Shown here: piece by piece, positions 13,395 to 21,478 of the stretch
How the letters are laid out: the number at the start of each line of letters is the position of its first letter
Position numbering within the stretch: the first letter of the stretch is position 1
Origin: a virus
Length of the DNA stretch: 36,571 bases
Virus record (IMG/VR): IMGVR_UViG_3300035698_006640
Coordinates: 1 to 36,571 of that record
Direction: 5' to 3' (one strand)
Position numbers and translations under genes: made by a program
The notes under the pieces: model-generated
What the model was told of the DNA's origin: nothing
The model's database searches: none
What the model saw: only the letters and a program-made list of their open reading frames with translations

Positions 13395-13564
13395 TGTTTA
13401 TATCCTTCTTTCATCTCGTATGCTTCTGTTATATGAGGTGTCATTTTCTTACAATACCTACAAGGCTGATCGTTGTATTGATCTGTGTTAGTCCAAAGTT
13501 GACTAGTAAGTTGATGTTCATCGTAACATTCTTTACATATCGGAATTTTTATATATGTTGCCAT
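13385..13564 (-). CDS. 59-residue zinc-ribbon protein
   Basis: ATG 13564 overlaps the previous TAA. The product opens MATYIKIPICKECYDEHQL and later QPCRYCKKMTPH. The CxxC pairs 25 residues apart form a zinc ribbon. It probably binds nucleic acid or a protein partner; no family is named. Confidence 0.65.
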   Translation of the reverse strand: MATYIKIPICKECYDEHQLTSQLWTNTDQYNDQPCRYCKKMTPHITEAYEMKEGYKQCL

Positions 13565-13827
13565 TATCCCACTCCAATCATTTTGTCCGAGTTAAGTAGT
13601 AGCTTAGGTTGGCCTATCATGTTATTGCCATTAAATAACATGGTCAATGCTTTTACATAATGTTCATTGAAATAAGTATTATGGGTAGCTTCTAGCTCAT
13701 ATTCCAAGTCTGCTATTTGACCTACTGCAAGTAAGTCGCATAGTTCAGGTTTAATTCTACGTATTAATCCCATATTCCCAACGGTTACTTCAACGGAAAA
13801 AACAATAGTTAATTTTTTATATTTCAT
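13564..13827 (-). CDS. 87-residue hypothetical protein
   Basis: I chose ATG 13827, which overlaps the helicase stop (ATGA) with AAAGGAG upstream; the 27 bases before it lie inside the helicase gene. It opens MKYKKLTIVFSVEVTVG and has LCDLLAVGQIADLEYELEATHNTYFNEHYVKALTML in the middle. Strand-helix alternation suggests a small alpha/beta fold. Function unknown. Confidence 0.6.
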   Translation of the reverse strand: MKYKKLTIVFSVEVTVGNMGLIRRIKPELCDLLAVGQIADLEYELEATHNTYFNEHYVKALTMLFNGNNMIGQPKLLLNSDKMIGVG

Positions 13828-15467
13828 TTTTCTCCTTTCAACATCGCTAAACATTTGTTAGCAAGGTTTTCTTTTTTGCGTAGCGCTTTATATATAACCT
13901 CGTCTATAGTATCTTTAGCAAGCATATATATATAAGTACATTTATTATTCTGACCTATCCTATATATCCTGTCATTAGCTTGTGCGTGTTCCTCCTGCGA
14001 ATAAGAAAGACTGAACCACATCATGTAACTACAATTAGTAAAAGTTAATCCCATACCACCTGACTTCGGATGTGCAACAAGGAAGTTGATCTTCTTTTGT
14101 TGGAACGCTTTTATATTATCATCTTTCTCGCTTTGTTTCATGGCGCCGTACAATTTACCGGCCGTACGTTTATTCTTGATAATCGTCTGGTATACGGTAT
14201 CGATCTCCCAATGAAATTGACACCATATAATTGCCTGTTCTCCTTTGGGGAGTTCGTCCAGTATAAATTCTTTCAATATGTTAAGTTTATTATCAGATAC
14301 TTTAACAGGGAAATCCTCGTTAGTTATTGTAAACCCTGATGTGATCTGTCGTAACTTCATTATCTTCGCTAACTCATTAGACGCGAGAGTAGTATGCTCT
14401 TTGAATTCTAATATGTTTTGATTAACCATTTCATCGTAGACGCGACGTTGAATATCATCCAATTCGATTGATCGTGTTTCAAATACTCTGTCCGGTAAGT
14501 CGAGGCAATCAATCTTCTTTACATAGAACGCTTGTTCAGATACTCTTGCCATTATGTTTTCTGTTGAACCTTGCTTGGGAACGTATTGAAATCCTCCATA
14601 CCCCGCTGTTTTAAAATATATGTTCCTGTAACGATAAAAATTATCGCCCAGCAACTTATCATTTATAAAACATAATTGTCCCCAATACTCCAAGAGATTA
14701 TTAGGTGCTGGCAATCCACTCAGTATTAATCTGTAAGGAATCTTATCCCTGAGTTCTACCAGCGCCTTAGTCGTCGCTGTCTTAGGTGTTTTCATTTTAG
14801 ATGATTCATCAACGATTATCATCTTTACCATTTTATCTACGTCCTTCATTCCTTTAAACGATTCAAAGTTAATAATAAAAACATTTGAATCACCTAGCAT
14901 AGAAAAAGTTTTCTTAGACATTTTTTTCTTTTTAAGTACCTTCCATAAATTACAAGGTTTTAATTCCGGCGCCCATTTTTTAAGTTCTGTCATCCATACA
15001 TTTTCAATTACTGATAGCGGGCATACAATAAGTGTAGGAACTTTCCTTAGTTGTATCATTCTAATAGCTGTGAGTGTTTTACCTGTTCCTGTTTCCATGA
15101 ACAAAGCGTAAGCGTCGAAGAGAGATGCTACTTGTAATGCTCTCTTTTGATGGTCGTATAACTTATCAAATAAACATTGATAACCTTTCCCAACATGAGC
15201 AAGAAGATCTCCGGACTTAATTTTATCCGCCATATTCAATAACGAATGTCGCGCTTGATTCTTATCCAATTCAATTTGAAGTGCGTCCTTAATATCGTCA
15301 CCGTAAGTCAGGTTTAGATACGTAGTAAGTTTCGGTAATTTCCAGACAGGGAATTGCCATACCTTTTGTTTCTTATGCCATTTGTAGTCACCTATCGATT
15401 TGATTATATCCTTATCCTCATAGTCTGCTTTGATACAGACAACGTCCCCATCCAGAAATGTATACAT
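13824..15467 (-). CDS. SNF2-type DEAD/DEAH helicase
   Basis: This 547-residue protein starts at ATG 15467 behind AAGGG. Residues 1-95 form an N-terminal extension with a strand-rich start. Walker A is E125-TGTGKT131 and Walker B is IIVDESS near 217-222. Motif III-like LILSGLP, motif V SGGMGLTFT and motif VI QANDRIYRIGQNNK (the SNF2 signature) complete superfamily 2. It probably remodels or unwinds DNA. It overlaps the next gene by four bases. Confidence 0.92.
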   Translation of the reverse strand: MYTFLDGDVVCIKADYEDKDIIKSIGDYKWHKKQKVWQFPVWKLPKLTTYLNLTYGDDIKDALQIELDKNQARHSLLNMADKIKSGDLLAHVGKGYQCLFDKLYDHQKRALQVASLFDAYALFMETGTGKTLTAIRMIQLRKVPTLIVCPLSVIENVWMTELKKWAPELKPCNLWKVLKKKKMSKKTFSMLGDSNVFIINFESFKGMKDVDKMVKMIIVDESSKMKTPKTATTKALVELRDKIPYRLILSGLPAPNNLLEYWGQLCFINDKLLGDNFYRYRNIYFKTAGYGGFQYVPKQGSTENIMARVSEQAFYVKKIDCLDLPDRVFETRSIELDDIQRRVYDEMVNQNILEFKEHTTLASNELAKIMKLRQITSGFTITNEDFPVKVSDNKLNILKEFILDELPKGEQAIIWCQFHWEIDTVYQTIIKNKRTAGKLYGAMKQSEKDDNIKAFQQKKINFLVAHPKSGGMGLTFTNCSYMMWFSLSYSQEEHAQANDRIYRIGQNNKCTYIYMLAKDTIDEVIYKALRKKENLANKCLAMLKGEK

Positions 15468-15482
15468 ATTTTTTTACCCTTC

Positions 15483-15620
15483 TTACTTCTTTCTTTTTAA
15501 TGATTTAATTACTTCATCCAATGTTAAACTAGCAACTCGCGATACTATGGAAGCATCTATTTTCTGGCGGGATGTATCGGCTTTCTTCTGGACTGCTTTA
15601 ATAATTTGACCTCTTATCAT
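15483..15620 (-). CDS. 45-residue basic peptide
   Basis: ATG 15620 follows AAAGGAGGTGATT, a very strong site. The product (MIRGQIIKAVQKKADTSRQ...) is basic and helical and ends VIKSLKRKK. It fills the gap between the HNH nuclease and the helicase. A nucleic-acid-binding peptide is possible. No family. Confidence 0.6.
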   Translation of the reverse strand: MIRGQIIKAVQKKADTSRQKIDASIVSRVASLTLDEVIKSLKRKK

Positions 15621-15635
15621 TATTAATCACCTCCT

Positions 15636-16037
15636 TTAATTTTTTTTATGAATATCTGTATGACATTTTCTACATAGCGTCATTAAATTATCCCAGTTTG
15701 AATTTCTATTATTTCCATCTTTGTGATGTATGATAAGTTTTTTTGTAAAGGCACATATATCACAGCGTTCTTTTTGTCTTAATTGTATTTTACGATAATC
15801 TTTATATCCCCATTTACCACCATCTTTTTTATAAATAGTTTTTCCACCTTGCGGATTATGATAATGATATGAACATAATTGTACGTCCAAATGTTTTTTT
15901 ACTTCCGCACCGCAGTGAGGGATTTTACATAGTGGTGATTGTAAAGGTCGTCCTGCTCTCAATTTATTATAATGTGAAACGCAGAACCCTTTAGCATAAT
16001 TTTTTCTATTGCAAATGATACAATGTTTTTTTATCAT
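15636..16037 (-). CDS. HNH endonuclease with zinc-finger N-terminus, leaderless mRNA
   Basis: This 133-residue protein starts at ATG 16037. Zinc-binding pairs CIICNRKNYAKGFC and PHCGAEVKKHLDVQLCSYH open it. The C-terminus carries CDICAFTKKLIIHHKDGNNRN and DNLMTLCRKCHTDIH, the HNH core with its two CxxC. A sigma70-like promoter (TTGACT, 17 bases, TATAAT) ends only seven bases before the ATG, and no Shine-Dalgarno exists, so the mRNA is probably leaderless. The promoter spacer holds an AACCGTTAT-type site, so this gene is probably under phage-regulator control. Confidence 0.9.
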   Translation of the reverse strand: MIKKHCIICNRKNYAKGFCVSHYNKLRAGRPLQSPLCKIPHCGAEVKKHLDVQLCSYHYHNPQGGKTIYKKDGGKWGYKDYRKIQLRQKERCDICAFTKKLIIHHKDGNNRNSNWDNLMTLCRKCHTDIHKKN

Positions 16038-16073
16038 AAGAAATATTATAACAGTATAACGGTATCAAGTCAA
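16038..16073 (-). promoter_or_regulatory. Promoter of the HNH gene with operator in the spacer
   Basis: On the minus strand -35 TTGACT is 16073-16068 and -10 TATAAT is 16050-16045, 17 bases apart. ACCGTTAT lies at 16063-16056, inside the spacer. The predicted start of transcription falls at the A of the HNH ATG. Spacing and consensus are strong, so confidence is high for a promoter. Confidence 0.8.
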
Positions 16074-16082
16074 TAGCAGAAA

Positions 16083-16127
16083 ATTATTGTCGTAAGTGAT
16101 TGATAAATAACCACTTACGACAATAAT
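16083..16127 (-). terminator. 16-bp perfect inverted repeat, terminator-like
   Basis: Arms 16083-16098 and 16112-16127 (ATTATTGTCGTAAGTG and its complement) are perfect, with a 13-base loop. On the minus strand the stem is followed by TTTC. It separates the ParB/RHH operon from the HNH promoter. It could also be a regulator's binding site, given its length and position next to the RHH gene. Confidence 0.5.
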
Positions 16128-16150
16128 AAATATATACGTACATACATATT

Positions 16151-16318
16151 TTACAATGGGTTTTCTATATCTTTACTAATTATGTAACGGATTACAGCAC
16201 TGCGAGATGATAGGTTTAATTTCTCCCTACGTTTCTCTAACCATTTCAAATCGGTTGCTGATAACATAACTTGTATGCCCATCTTGCGATTACCACTAAC
16301 AGTTTTATGATTTCCCAA
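16151..16318 (-). CDS. Ribbon-helix-helix (CopG/Arc-like) regulator
   Basis: This 55-residue protein uses TTG 16318 behind GGAGG with a six-base gap. After an N-terminal GNHKTVSGNRK, a beta strand (MGIQVMLSATDLKWLEKRREKL) and the RHH turn NLSSRSAVIRYIIS follow. These small dimeric proteins bind operator DNA through the strand. It lies just upstream of the HNH promoter and the long inverted repeat, so it may be the protein that binds the AACCGTTAT motif; that is an inference. Confidence 0.78.
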   Translation of the reverse strand: MGNHKTVSGNRKMGIQVMLSATDLKWLEKRREKLNLSSRSAVIRYIISKDIENPL

Positions 16319-16332
16319 ATTGTACCTCCTCT

Positions 16333-17889
16333 CTATTTTAATAACTCTTTAGGAACACTCTTTATCCTCTGCTCAATTACCCAGTTCATCATATAACTCT
16401 TGGCCTTTGATTCAAACTTATTAGGAACTTTCACCTTAAGTTCTTTCAGTAACGCGAGCAGACTATCTTTGGTATGTTTCTCAAGGTACTCCTTGTCGAG
16501 TTTGAACTGCGACATATCTATCTTGATATCTCTACCAATCAACTCAAGATAATCTGTATTATGTTTCTTGATCGATCTACGAGCAACTTCACAATGTTCT
16601 TTTAATATTGAATCAACACTTACTTCCCGAAGAGTTTTAGGAAGATCATACCTAATTTCATAGTTAGGTTTCTTCTTCTTCATCTTTTCATTATTGATAA
16701 AGAATTCCGATATGGTTTGATCTGTTCCATGTTCTGAATCGAAAAGTATTTCAAGCATAATTCTTGTAACTTGATCCGCTGTAATATTCAACTCAAGCTT
16801 CTCTATCAGAAACCTACGCTTAGTTGAATCAACGCGACCTTCTTTCTTAGATTGATCTCGTTGCTTCTTCTTTTCTGTATCATCCACAGAATCTTCTTCT
16901 CTCCTGGATGCAGTATTCCTTTTGACCAATGTTTTGAAAGTAGATCTTTTCATCAGCAGTTCTTCTCTTCCGGAATCAAGAACTCTCACGGATAAGTTTT
17001 CGTGCTTAGCGATCTCCTCGTTGAAAGCTATCTTGCCAATCCTAGTGATCTCATAATCTGATAAGTGCGACCACTTACTCATCTCACCGTCAGAGAAATA
17101 TGCTTTCTCTGACATGATAGGAATTTTCAATCCTTTCCAATATGCTTTGCGTTGAGATACATACTCCTTTACCTTCATATTGAAGCATCCCTCATTCATA
17201 CATTGTCCACCAAGCTCAACACTCGGATCAAATAAATCTTTTATGTTAGCACCATTGCTATCACAACCTTTACAAGCTTCCTTATTGAAATTAACATAGC
17301 CAAGGCTTTTCGTATACGATTCCGTATGTTCTTCGGCCGTAGCGACACTCATCTTATCCCGAAGAATATCCTTACAGAAATCTATCTGAGTTTTCTTTCC
17401 ATTCATCCTCGCTATTACAATCGCGTGACCGATAGAAATCTTTTTAAACTTCAACGCTTCCTGGACGATTACCGGTAATGAAAGAATTTGAACTCTATCA
17501 TTAATAAACTTCGCGGTCTTTCCTATCATCATAGCGAGGTCTTCAATTTTATGTTTTGTTGATAACTCAGACAATGCGATTGCTTCATCAATAGGATTAA
17601 GATTCTCACGCTGAATGTTCTCAACCAACTGAACTTGTTTCCTGTCCTTCTCGTCAATATCTTCTATGACGCAAGGAATGGTTTTTAGTTTCAATGCTTT
17701 AGCCGCGGTTAACCTACGGAATCCAGCAACGAGATCATACTTGTCTTTGTTGATTTTAACCAACACAGGCTGGATGATCCCATGTTCTTTGATGGATTGA
17801 ACTAATCCTTCAATAGAATCCTGGGTTATCTCCGCTCGGACGTTATCCTTAGCATTGATATTATTGATATCTATTTCTTTTAATTTCAT
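16333..17889 (-). CDS. ParB/Spo0J-like partition protein
   Basis: This 518-residue protein starts at ATG 17889, overlapping the previous stop. It opens EIDINNINAKDNVR and carries KYDLVAGFRRLTAAKAL (the CTP-binding box), QVQLVENIQRENLNPIDEAIAL, the helix-turn-helix KIEDLAMMIGKTAKFINDRVQIL, and a Cys-rich stretch CKGCDSNGANIKDLF...GGQCMNEGC near 205-237. ParB CTPases clamp DNA; phage versions often serve copy maintenance or replication rather than segregation. No ParA is seen in the window, which is odd for partition. Confidence 0.9.
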   Translation of the reverse strand: MKLKEIDINNINAKDNVRAEITQDSIEGLVQSIKEHGIIQPVLVKINKDKYDLVAGFRRLTAAKALKLKTIPCVIEDIDEKDRKQVQLVENIQRENLNPIDEAIALSELSTKHKIEDLAMMIGKTAKFINDRVQILSLPVIVQEALKFKKISIGHAIVIARMNGKKTQIDFCKDILRDKMSVATAEEHTESYTKSLGYVNFNKEACKGCDSNGANIKDLFDPSVELGGQCMNEGCFNMKVKEYVSQRKAYWKGLKIPIMSEKAYFSDGEMSKWSHLSDYEITRIGKIAFNEEIAKHENLSVRVLDSGREELLMKRSTFKTLVKRNTASRREEDSVDDTEKKKQRDQSKKEGRVDSTKRRFLIEKLELNITADQVTRIMLEILFDSEHGTDQTISEFFINNEKMKKKKPNYEIRYDLPKTLREVSVDSILKEHCEVARRSIKKHNTDYLELIGRDIKIDMSQFKLDKEYLEKHTKDSLLALLKELKVKVPNKFESKAKSYMMNWVIEQRIKSVPKELLK

Positions 17890-18170
17890 AAGAACTGTTT
17901 CTCCTTATTGTAGACTACTCTTATACCTTGTTCAATATGCCGGGATACGATATCCTCACAACACGCTCTAGCGTTTTCATCGTTATGCCTTGCGAAACTT
18001 CCATCCGCAAAACCTGTCACTACTTCAATTCCACAGATAGAACACTTCCATATATCACCAGAAACCAAATAGTTGATCTCTTTATTCTTGCAGAATAAAT
18101 TAACGACAGTTACTCCAATAGTCTCGCATTTAAGTTCAACCTCACACTTGACACAAATCGGCTTTGACAA
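17886..18170 (-). CDS. Zinc-binding protein, TTG start
   Basis: I chose TTG 18170 with a perfect AAGGAGGTGAAGCAG site; a longer frame would start inside the upstream gene. The 94-residue product shows CVKCEVELKCE, then FCKNKEINYLV, then IWKCSICGIEVV, giving several CxxC pairs. It overlaps the ParB start by four bases. Function unknown. Confidence 0.65.
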   Translation of the reverse strand: MSKPICVKCEVELKCETIGVTVVNLFCKNKEINYLVSGDIWKCSICGIEVVTGFADGSFARHNDENARACCEDIVSRHIEQGIRVVYNKEKQFL

Positions 18171-18564
18171 CTGCTTCACCTCCTTCTGGTTTACATAGTT
18201 CAACGAACTTGCTTACTTCATCCGCGATAACTGACTTAGCGATATCATCTATTCTTCCATCAATGATCTCAGCTAACACTGCTAATCTTTTTCTGTTCAA
18301 TCTATTAGCAGTTTCTATCATCGCATATCCACCAGATTCTCTCCTACTTCCTAACAACATACAACTCTTAATACCATTGGCATATGAGCATGGTATGACA
18401 CATACTTTATATCCTCTGGAGTTTTGTTTTCCAGAGAAATAGTTATGTCCACCTAATGTATAATCAACTGAGATTTCCAGTTTATTATATCCATGCTGAT
18501 ATACTCCTTCTTCTACGGATACAAAGCATCTGTATCCTCCTCTGTACTCTTTTAAATGTTTCAA
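18142..18564 (-). CDS. Hypothetical phage protein (140 aa), TTG start
   Basis: The start TTG 18564 directly follows the previous TAA and has AGGATAGG upstream. The product has KEYRGGYRCFVSVEEGVYQHGYNKLEISVDY, then SRRESGGYAMIETANRLNRKRLAVLAEIIDGRIDDIA. A compact alpha/beta domain is likely. No family is recognised. It overlaps the zinc-binding gene by 29 bases. Confidence 0.6.
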   Translation of the reverse strand: MKHLKEYRGGYRCFVSVEEGVYQHGYNKLEISVDYTLGGHNYFSGKQNSRGYKVCVIPCSYANGIKSCMLLGSRRESGGYAMIETANRLNRKRLAVLAEIIDGRIDDIAKSVIADEVSKFVELCKPEGGEAVVKADLCQV

Positions 18565-19023
18565 TTATATCCTATCCTTTCTACGGAAATAACCTTTATC
18601 CGTATGTACTCTTGGGTTAATAAATATCTGTTTCAATACATACATAGGAACGTGACGCCTATACATTTGTTTCTTCCCATGCTTTGGATGTTTAATGCTA
18701 GTCGCGACAGTCATCTTAGTGATGTAAACATTAATACGCATATCATATTTCTTGAATGATAACATTTTAATATCTCCCTGCCACTTCACAAAACTCCAAC
18801 CGTGAGTTCCCGCAAGAGATCTTACGGATTCGGTTTCTTTCGGTAACTGTTCATTAGTTTTTGCACACCATTCACAAACAGCGTCCGAAACTTTCCCGGA
18901 ACTATCTTTTATATAGCATCCATTATTATCAAGCCAACCAAGACCAACTACTATATAAATTCCTTTACCATATGGATAAGTAATATTATCCCCCACTTTC
19001 AAACCGTAATGTCTTTCACTCAT
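18565..19023 (-). CDS. Hypothetical protein (152 aa)
   Basis: I chose ATG 19023 behind AAAGGTAT; the longer frame includes 21 residues that overlap the small membrane gene. It opens MSERHYGLKVGDNITY and carries CEWCAKTNEQLPK and HPKHGKKQMYRRHVPM. A zinc knuckle (CEWC) is possible. Function unknown. Confidence 0.6.
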   Translation of the reverse strand: MSERHYGLKVGDNITYPYGKGIYIVVGLGWLDNNGCYIKDSSGKVSDAVCEWCAKTNEQLPKETESVRSLAGTHGWSFVKWQGDIKMLSFKKYDMRINVYITKMTVATSIKHPKHGKKQMYRRHVPMYVLKQIFINPRVHTDKGYFRRKDRI

Positions 19024-19025
19024 TG

Positions 19026-19136
19026 TTATACCTTTCCAAACATAATAAATAGAAATATTAAAGACAGGATTATTAATATTATACAAGCTGTAAAGTATCT
19101 TAATAATTCCTTAATCCAAGTTATCATCTTCTCCAT
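19026..19136 (-). CDS. 36-residue membrane peptide
   Basis: ATG 19136 follows AAAGGATATT. The product opens MEKMITWIKELLRYF and then runs as a single hydrophobic helix (ILIILSLIFLFIMF). It ends a few bases before the next gene. A small phage membrane peptide with unknown role. Confidence 0.55.
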   Translation of the reverse strand: MEKMITWIKELLRYFTACIILIILSLIFLFIMFGKV

Positions 19137-19159
19137 TTAATATCCTTTCATTATACTTT

Positions 19160-19537
19160 CTACTTACAAGATACAAACGCGACTCCATCAACATTGATTT
19201 TCTTAAGAGCATCTCCTATTGTTGAAAGATATTCATTTAAGCCATCTAGTTTGTTTAACTCTTTATCAACAAGTGCCTTGATGAAAAGAACTTTGTCGCT
19301 GGTATGTTCACTATGACTTAATCGACATTTTGGATGAGCGCAATGTATCCCAGTTTTCTCTGCTTCTTCAATAGCTGAAACTCCTAGCATCCCGTTACAG
19401 TTATCCGAAACGTAACCGACAAGTCTCGGTCCAATCATATACGGATGTGGTTTATGATTTACTCTTGTGATTTCAAGCAACCTAAAATCTTTCGAATCAG
19501 GTTCCGGAATTGAATCAATTTCTTTATATCCACTCAT
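19160..19537 (-). CDS. Hypothetical protein (125 aa)
   Basis: ATG 19537 follows AAAGGAGGTGATG. The product contains FRLLEITRVNHKPHPYMIGPRLV, HCAHPKCRLSHSEH and a helical tail ending DGVAFVSCK. HCAHPKC could bind a metal. It is the first gene after the hammerhead at 19557-19625 and its RBS is the first site downstream of the ribozyme. Function unknown. Confidence 0.65.
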   Translation of the reverse strand: MSGYKEIDSIPEPDSKDFRLLEITRVNHKPHPYMIGPRLVGYVSDNCNGMLGVSAIEEAEKTGIHCAHPKCRLSHSEHTSDKVLFIKALVDKELNKLDGLNEYLSTIGDALKKINVDGVAFVSCK

Positions 19538-19556
19538 ATTACATCACCTCCTTTGT

Positions 19557-19625
19557 GACCTGTCATCATCAGATGAAAGTGGTCAATCTTCCATAACCCC
19601 CCAATGACGGGGGTTTCGACTAGCC
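19557..19625 (-). ncRNA. Type II hammerhead ribozyme candidate (copy C)
   Basis: On the minus strand the core boxes are all present: GAAA (19617-19614), a stem III of A plus CCCCC paired with GGGGG plus U, a GUU cleavage triplet, a seven-pair stem I (AUGGAAG with CUUUCAU), then CUGAUGA (19572-19566). Stem II is formed by the flanks GGCUAGUC and GACAGGUC with one mismatch, so this is the type II permutation. An extra U follows CUGAUGA, as in the other two copies. The 5' flank includes the TAG stop of the upstream gene. Confidence 0.8.
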
Positions 19626-19835
19626 GATAATAGCGTTCTGATCAATTTCTTTATAAGATACATTCTTAAGTATCTCTCTCTGTTCCACGATCTTCTTAGC
19701 AGCCTCAGTAATAATTCTCTGCTGTTCAACGATCTGATCTATAGCGCTAAATATTTCACGTTTAGCGTCACGCTCTCTGACCTCATTCTTTTCTGCGATA
19801 GATTCTCTTATCGCTTCTCCTCTATTAAAGTCCAT
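19620..19835 (-). CDS. 71-residue coiled-coil protein
   Basis: ATG 19835 follows AAAGGAGGTGATT. The product is nearly all helix with heptads (IDQIVEQQRIITEAAKKIVEQREIL). Its stop codon is inside the hammerhead at 19557-19625, so cleavage would trim the mRNA just after the stop. Function unknown. Confidence 0.65.
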   Translation of the reverse strand: MDFNRGEAIRESIAEKNEVRERDAKREIFSAIDQIVEQQRIITEAAKKIVEQREILKNVSYKEIDQNAIIG

Positions 19836-19871
19836 TCTTAATCACCTCCTTTATATAAGATTTTTACTTCG

Positions 19872-20123
19872 TTATTTTCCTTCATCAGAACATAAACCAG
19901 TTGTCTTTTCAACATCCTTTTCCATTGCAGATAAAAAATTATCTAACAATACTTCTGTGTCAGGTGATAACGCTACCGCGATTTCATTATACCCATTGAA
20001 ACCTTGCTTTGCGATAACCTTATCTGTACTTGATAATATTACATAATCTCCGGTCACATTACGATTATCATCAGTACATTTGATATTAACTGCTTTGACC
20101 TTAACACCTTTAATGCTTATCAT
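19872..20123 (-). CDS. Hypothetical protein (83 aa)
   Basis: I chose ATG 20123 (MISIKGVKVKAVNIK) behind GGAGGTGAGAAGA over a start three codons earlier that would lie within the site. Strand-rich (NVTGDYVILSSTDKVIAKQGF) with a helical acidic end (LLDNFLSAMEKDVEK). Function unknown. Confidence 0.6.
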   Translation of the reverse strand: MISIKGVKVKAVNIKCTDDNRNVTGDYVILSSTDKVIAKQGFNGYNEIAVALSPDTEVLLDNFLSAMEKDVEKTTGLCSDEGK

Positions 20124-20155
20124 TCTTCTCACCTCCTTTTCTATCTGTTATTTAA

Positions 20156-20650
20156 TTATTGAACAGTTATCCTTATCTTTGGAACAACGATTTCTTTATG
20201 TATAAGTTTCAACGCATCCTCCTTATGCGTTGCTAACCATAAATTAGCAATAGATTCCATTCGTTCTTTCTCGACGGAAGATATATCATTCCTGTTTTTA
20301 GTTAAGCTATGATACATTTTCCCGGCGGGTTTCGTATAATCAACCTCGTACGTACTATTTTGTACACAATATTCTTTTCTGAATCCAGTAACAGAATGGT
20401 CGAAACTACCCATAGTAAAACCTAGTTTCACTATAGTTTCCTTGATTTCATTAATAGCGTCTTCATGTTGCTTGATCTTCTTCAACGCCATATTGACTTT
20501 AAACTTCTTAGATATTTTTTCAACTAACTCCTGCATATCGTTACTCTCAGTATTCCTGAGTATAGATATAACGTCATCATACCTCTTTCGGATCAATGGT
20601 TCTAATCCTCTTTTCTCCGCTACGGATAAAGCATTAATATCTTTTACCAT
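20156..20650 (-). CDS. Helical hypothetical protein (164 aa)
   Basis: ATG 20650 follows AAGGAGGATATG. The product is helix-rich with a coiled-coil segment (KKIKQHEDAINEIKETIVKLG) and ends IHKEIVVPKIRITVQ. No known motif. It is one of a run of similar-sized genes with near-identical Shine-Dalgarno sites. Confidence 0.65.
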   Translation of the reverse strand: MVKDINALSVAEKRGLEPLIRKRYDDVISILRNTESNDMQELVEKISKKFKVNMALKKIKQHEDAINEIKETIVKLGFTMGSFDHSVTGFRKEYCVQNSTYEVDYTKPAGKMYHSLTKNRNDISSVEKERMESIANLWLATHKEDALKLIHKEIVVPKIRITVQ

Positions 20651-20674
20651 AATACATATCCTCCTTTTGTTTTA

Positions 20675-20953
20675 TTATCTTGAGTGTAACTTCAAAACCT
20701 TTTTTACTTCACGCGCTTTTTCTCCTCTCCAATACTGGAGATTACTGGAGACATAAAGTAACTGAGATTTCATTTCAGGTCCCGTCATCATATTTCCAGT
20801 AGGTTCCATTTGAACAGATACTAAATTCCCTTGAGATTCTACACTGCCATCTTTAGAACCACCGAGTTCCATCGCGGCTTTTGCGTAGGTCTTAGCATAC
20901 TCATCTGGGCATTCATTTACCACAGATTGTAATGCTTCTTTCAACGTCATCAT
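20675..20953 (-). CDS. Hypothetical protein (92 aa)
   Basis: ATG 20953 (or 20950) follows AAAGGAGGTGG. It opens MTLKEALQSVVNECPDEYAKTYAKAAMELG and includes KSQLLYVSSNLQYWRGEKAREVKK. The C-terminal helix is basic. Function unknown. Confidence 0.65.
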   Translation of the reverse strand: MMTLKEALQSVVNECPDEYAKTYAKAAMELGGSKDGSVESQGNLVSVQMEPTGNMMTGPEMKSQLLYVSSNLQYWRGEKAREVKKVLKLHSR

Positions 20954-20973
20954 TTCACCACCTCCTTTTGGTA

Positions 20974-21255
20974 TTAGAATCTATACAACTCAAACGATTC
21001 CTTATCACAATCTATCAGTCTCTTAATGTGTCTTTCTTGACAAACTTTATCTCCGGAATGTACTACATACCAGATATCATTCGTAGCGAAATGAATGTAA
21101 ATAGCCCAGTCAGGTATACCTTTACCACGAACAGCCGCCCATTTTAATTGTCTTTCAGAACTCGTCATATTAATTCCTAAATGAGAATCAATTGTCTCAC
21201 CTGTCGCGAACACTTTCCCGGGTTCCATATCCTCTAACATCTTTTTCGTCAGCAT
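20974..21255 (-). CDS. Conserved small protein (93 aa), unknown
   Basis: ATG 21255 follows AAGGAGGTGATT. The product opens LTKKMLEDMEPGKVFATGETID and carries RQLKWAAVRGKGIPDWAIYIHF, IWYVVHSGDKVC and CDKESFELYRF. This layout is familiar from uncharacterised phage and bacterial genes, but I cannot name the family or function. Confidence 0.7.
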   Translation of the reverse strand: MLTKKMLEDMEPGKVFATGETIDSHLGINMTSSERQLKWAAVRGKGIPDWAIYIHFATNDIWYVVHSGDKVCQERHIKRLIDCDKESFELYRF

Positions 21256-21277
21256 TTAATCACCTCCTTAGATACAT

Positions 21278-21478
21278 TCACAAATCCCCCTTTCTTTTCT
21301 TGCAGTATTTATATATCTCATTTGCTATTACTCCGTATCCACTTAACCTGCGGATCACAACCATTCTTTTCTTAGCAGTCTTCCCTACTGAAGATTTAAT
21401 CATAGATCCTTTTTCAATGATCTTCATGATTCCTTCAATGATATCCCATTTGATTTTCTTCTTATTCTTCCTACCCAT
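21278..21478 (-). CDS. Basic hypothetical protein (66 aa)
   Basis: ATG 21478 lies inside the end of the upstream gene (eight bases overlap), with no clear Shine-Dalgarno, so it is likely coupled. The product is Lys-rich (MGRKNKKKIKWDIIEGIMKIIEKG...) with a predicted helix pair that could bind nucleic acid. Support is moderate because it depends on the overlap. Confidence 0.5.
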   Translation of the reverse strand: MGRKNKKKIKWDIIEGIMKIIEKGSMIKSSVGKTAKKRMVVIRRLSGYGVIANEIYKYCKKRKGDL

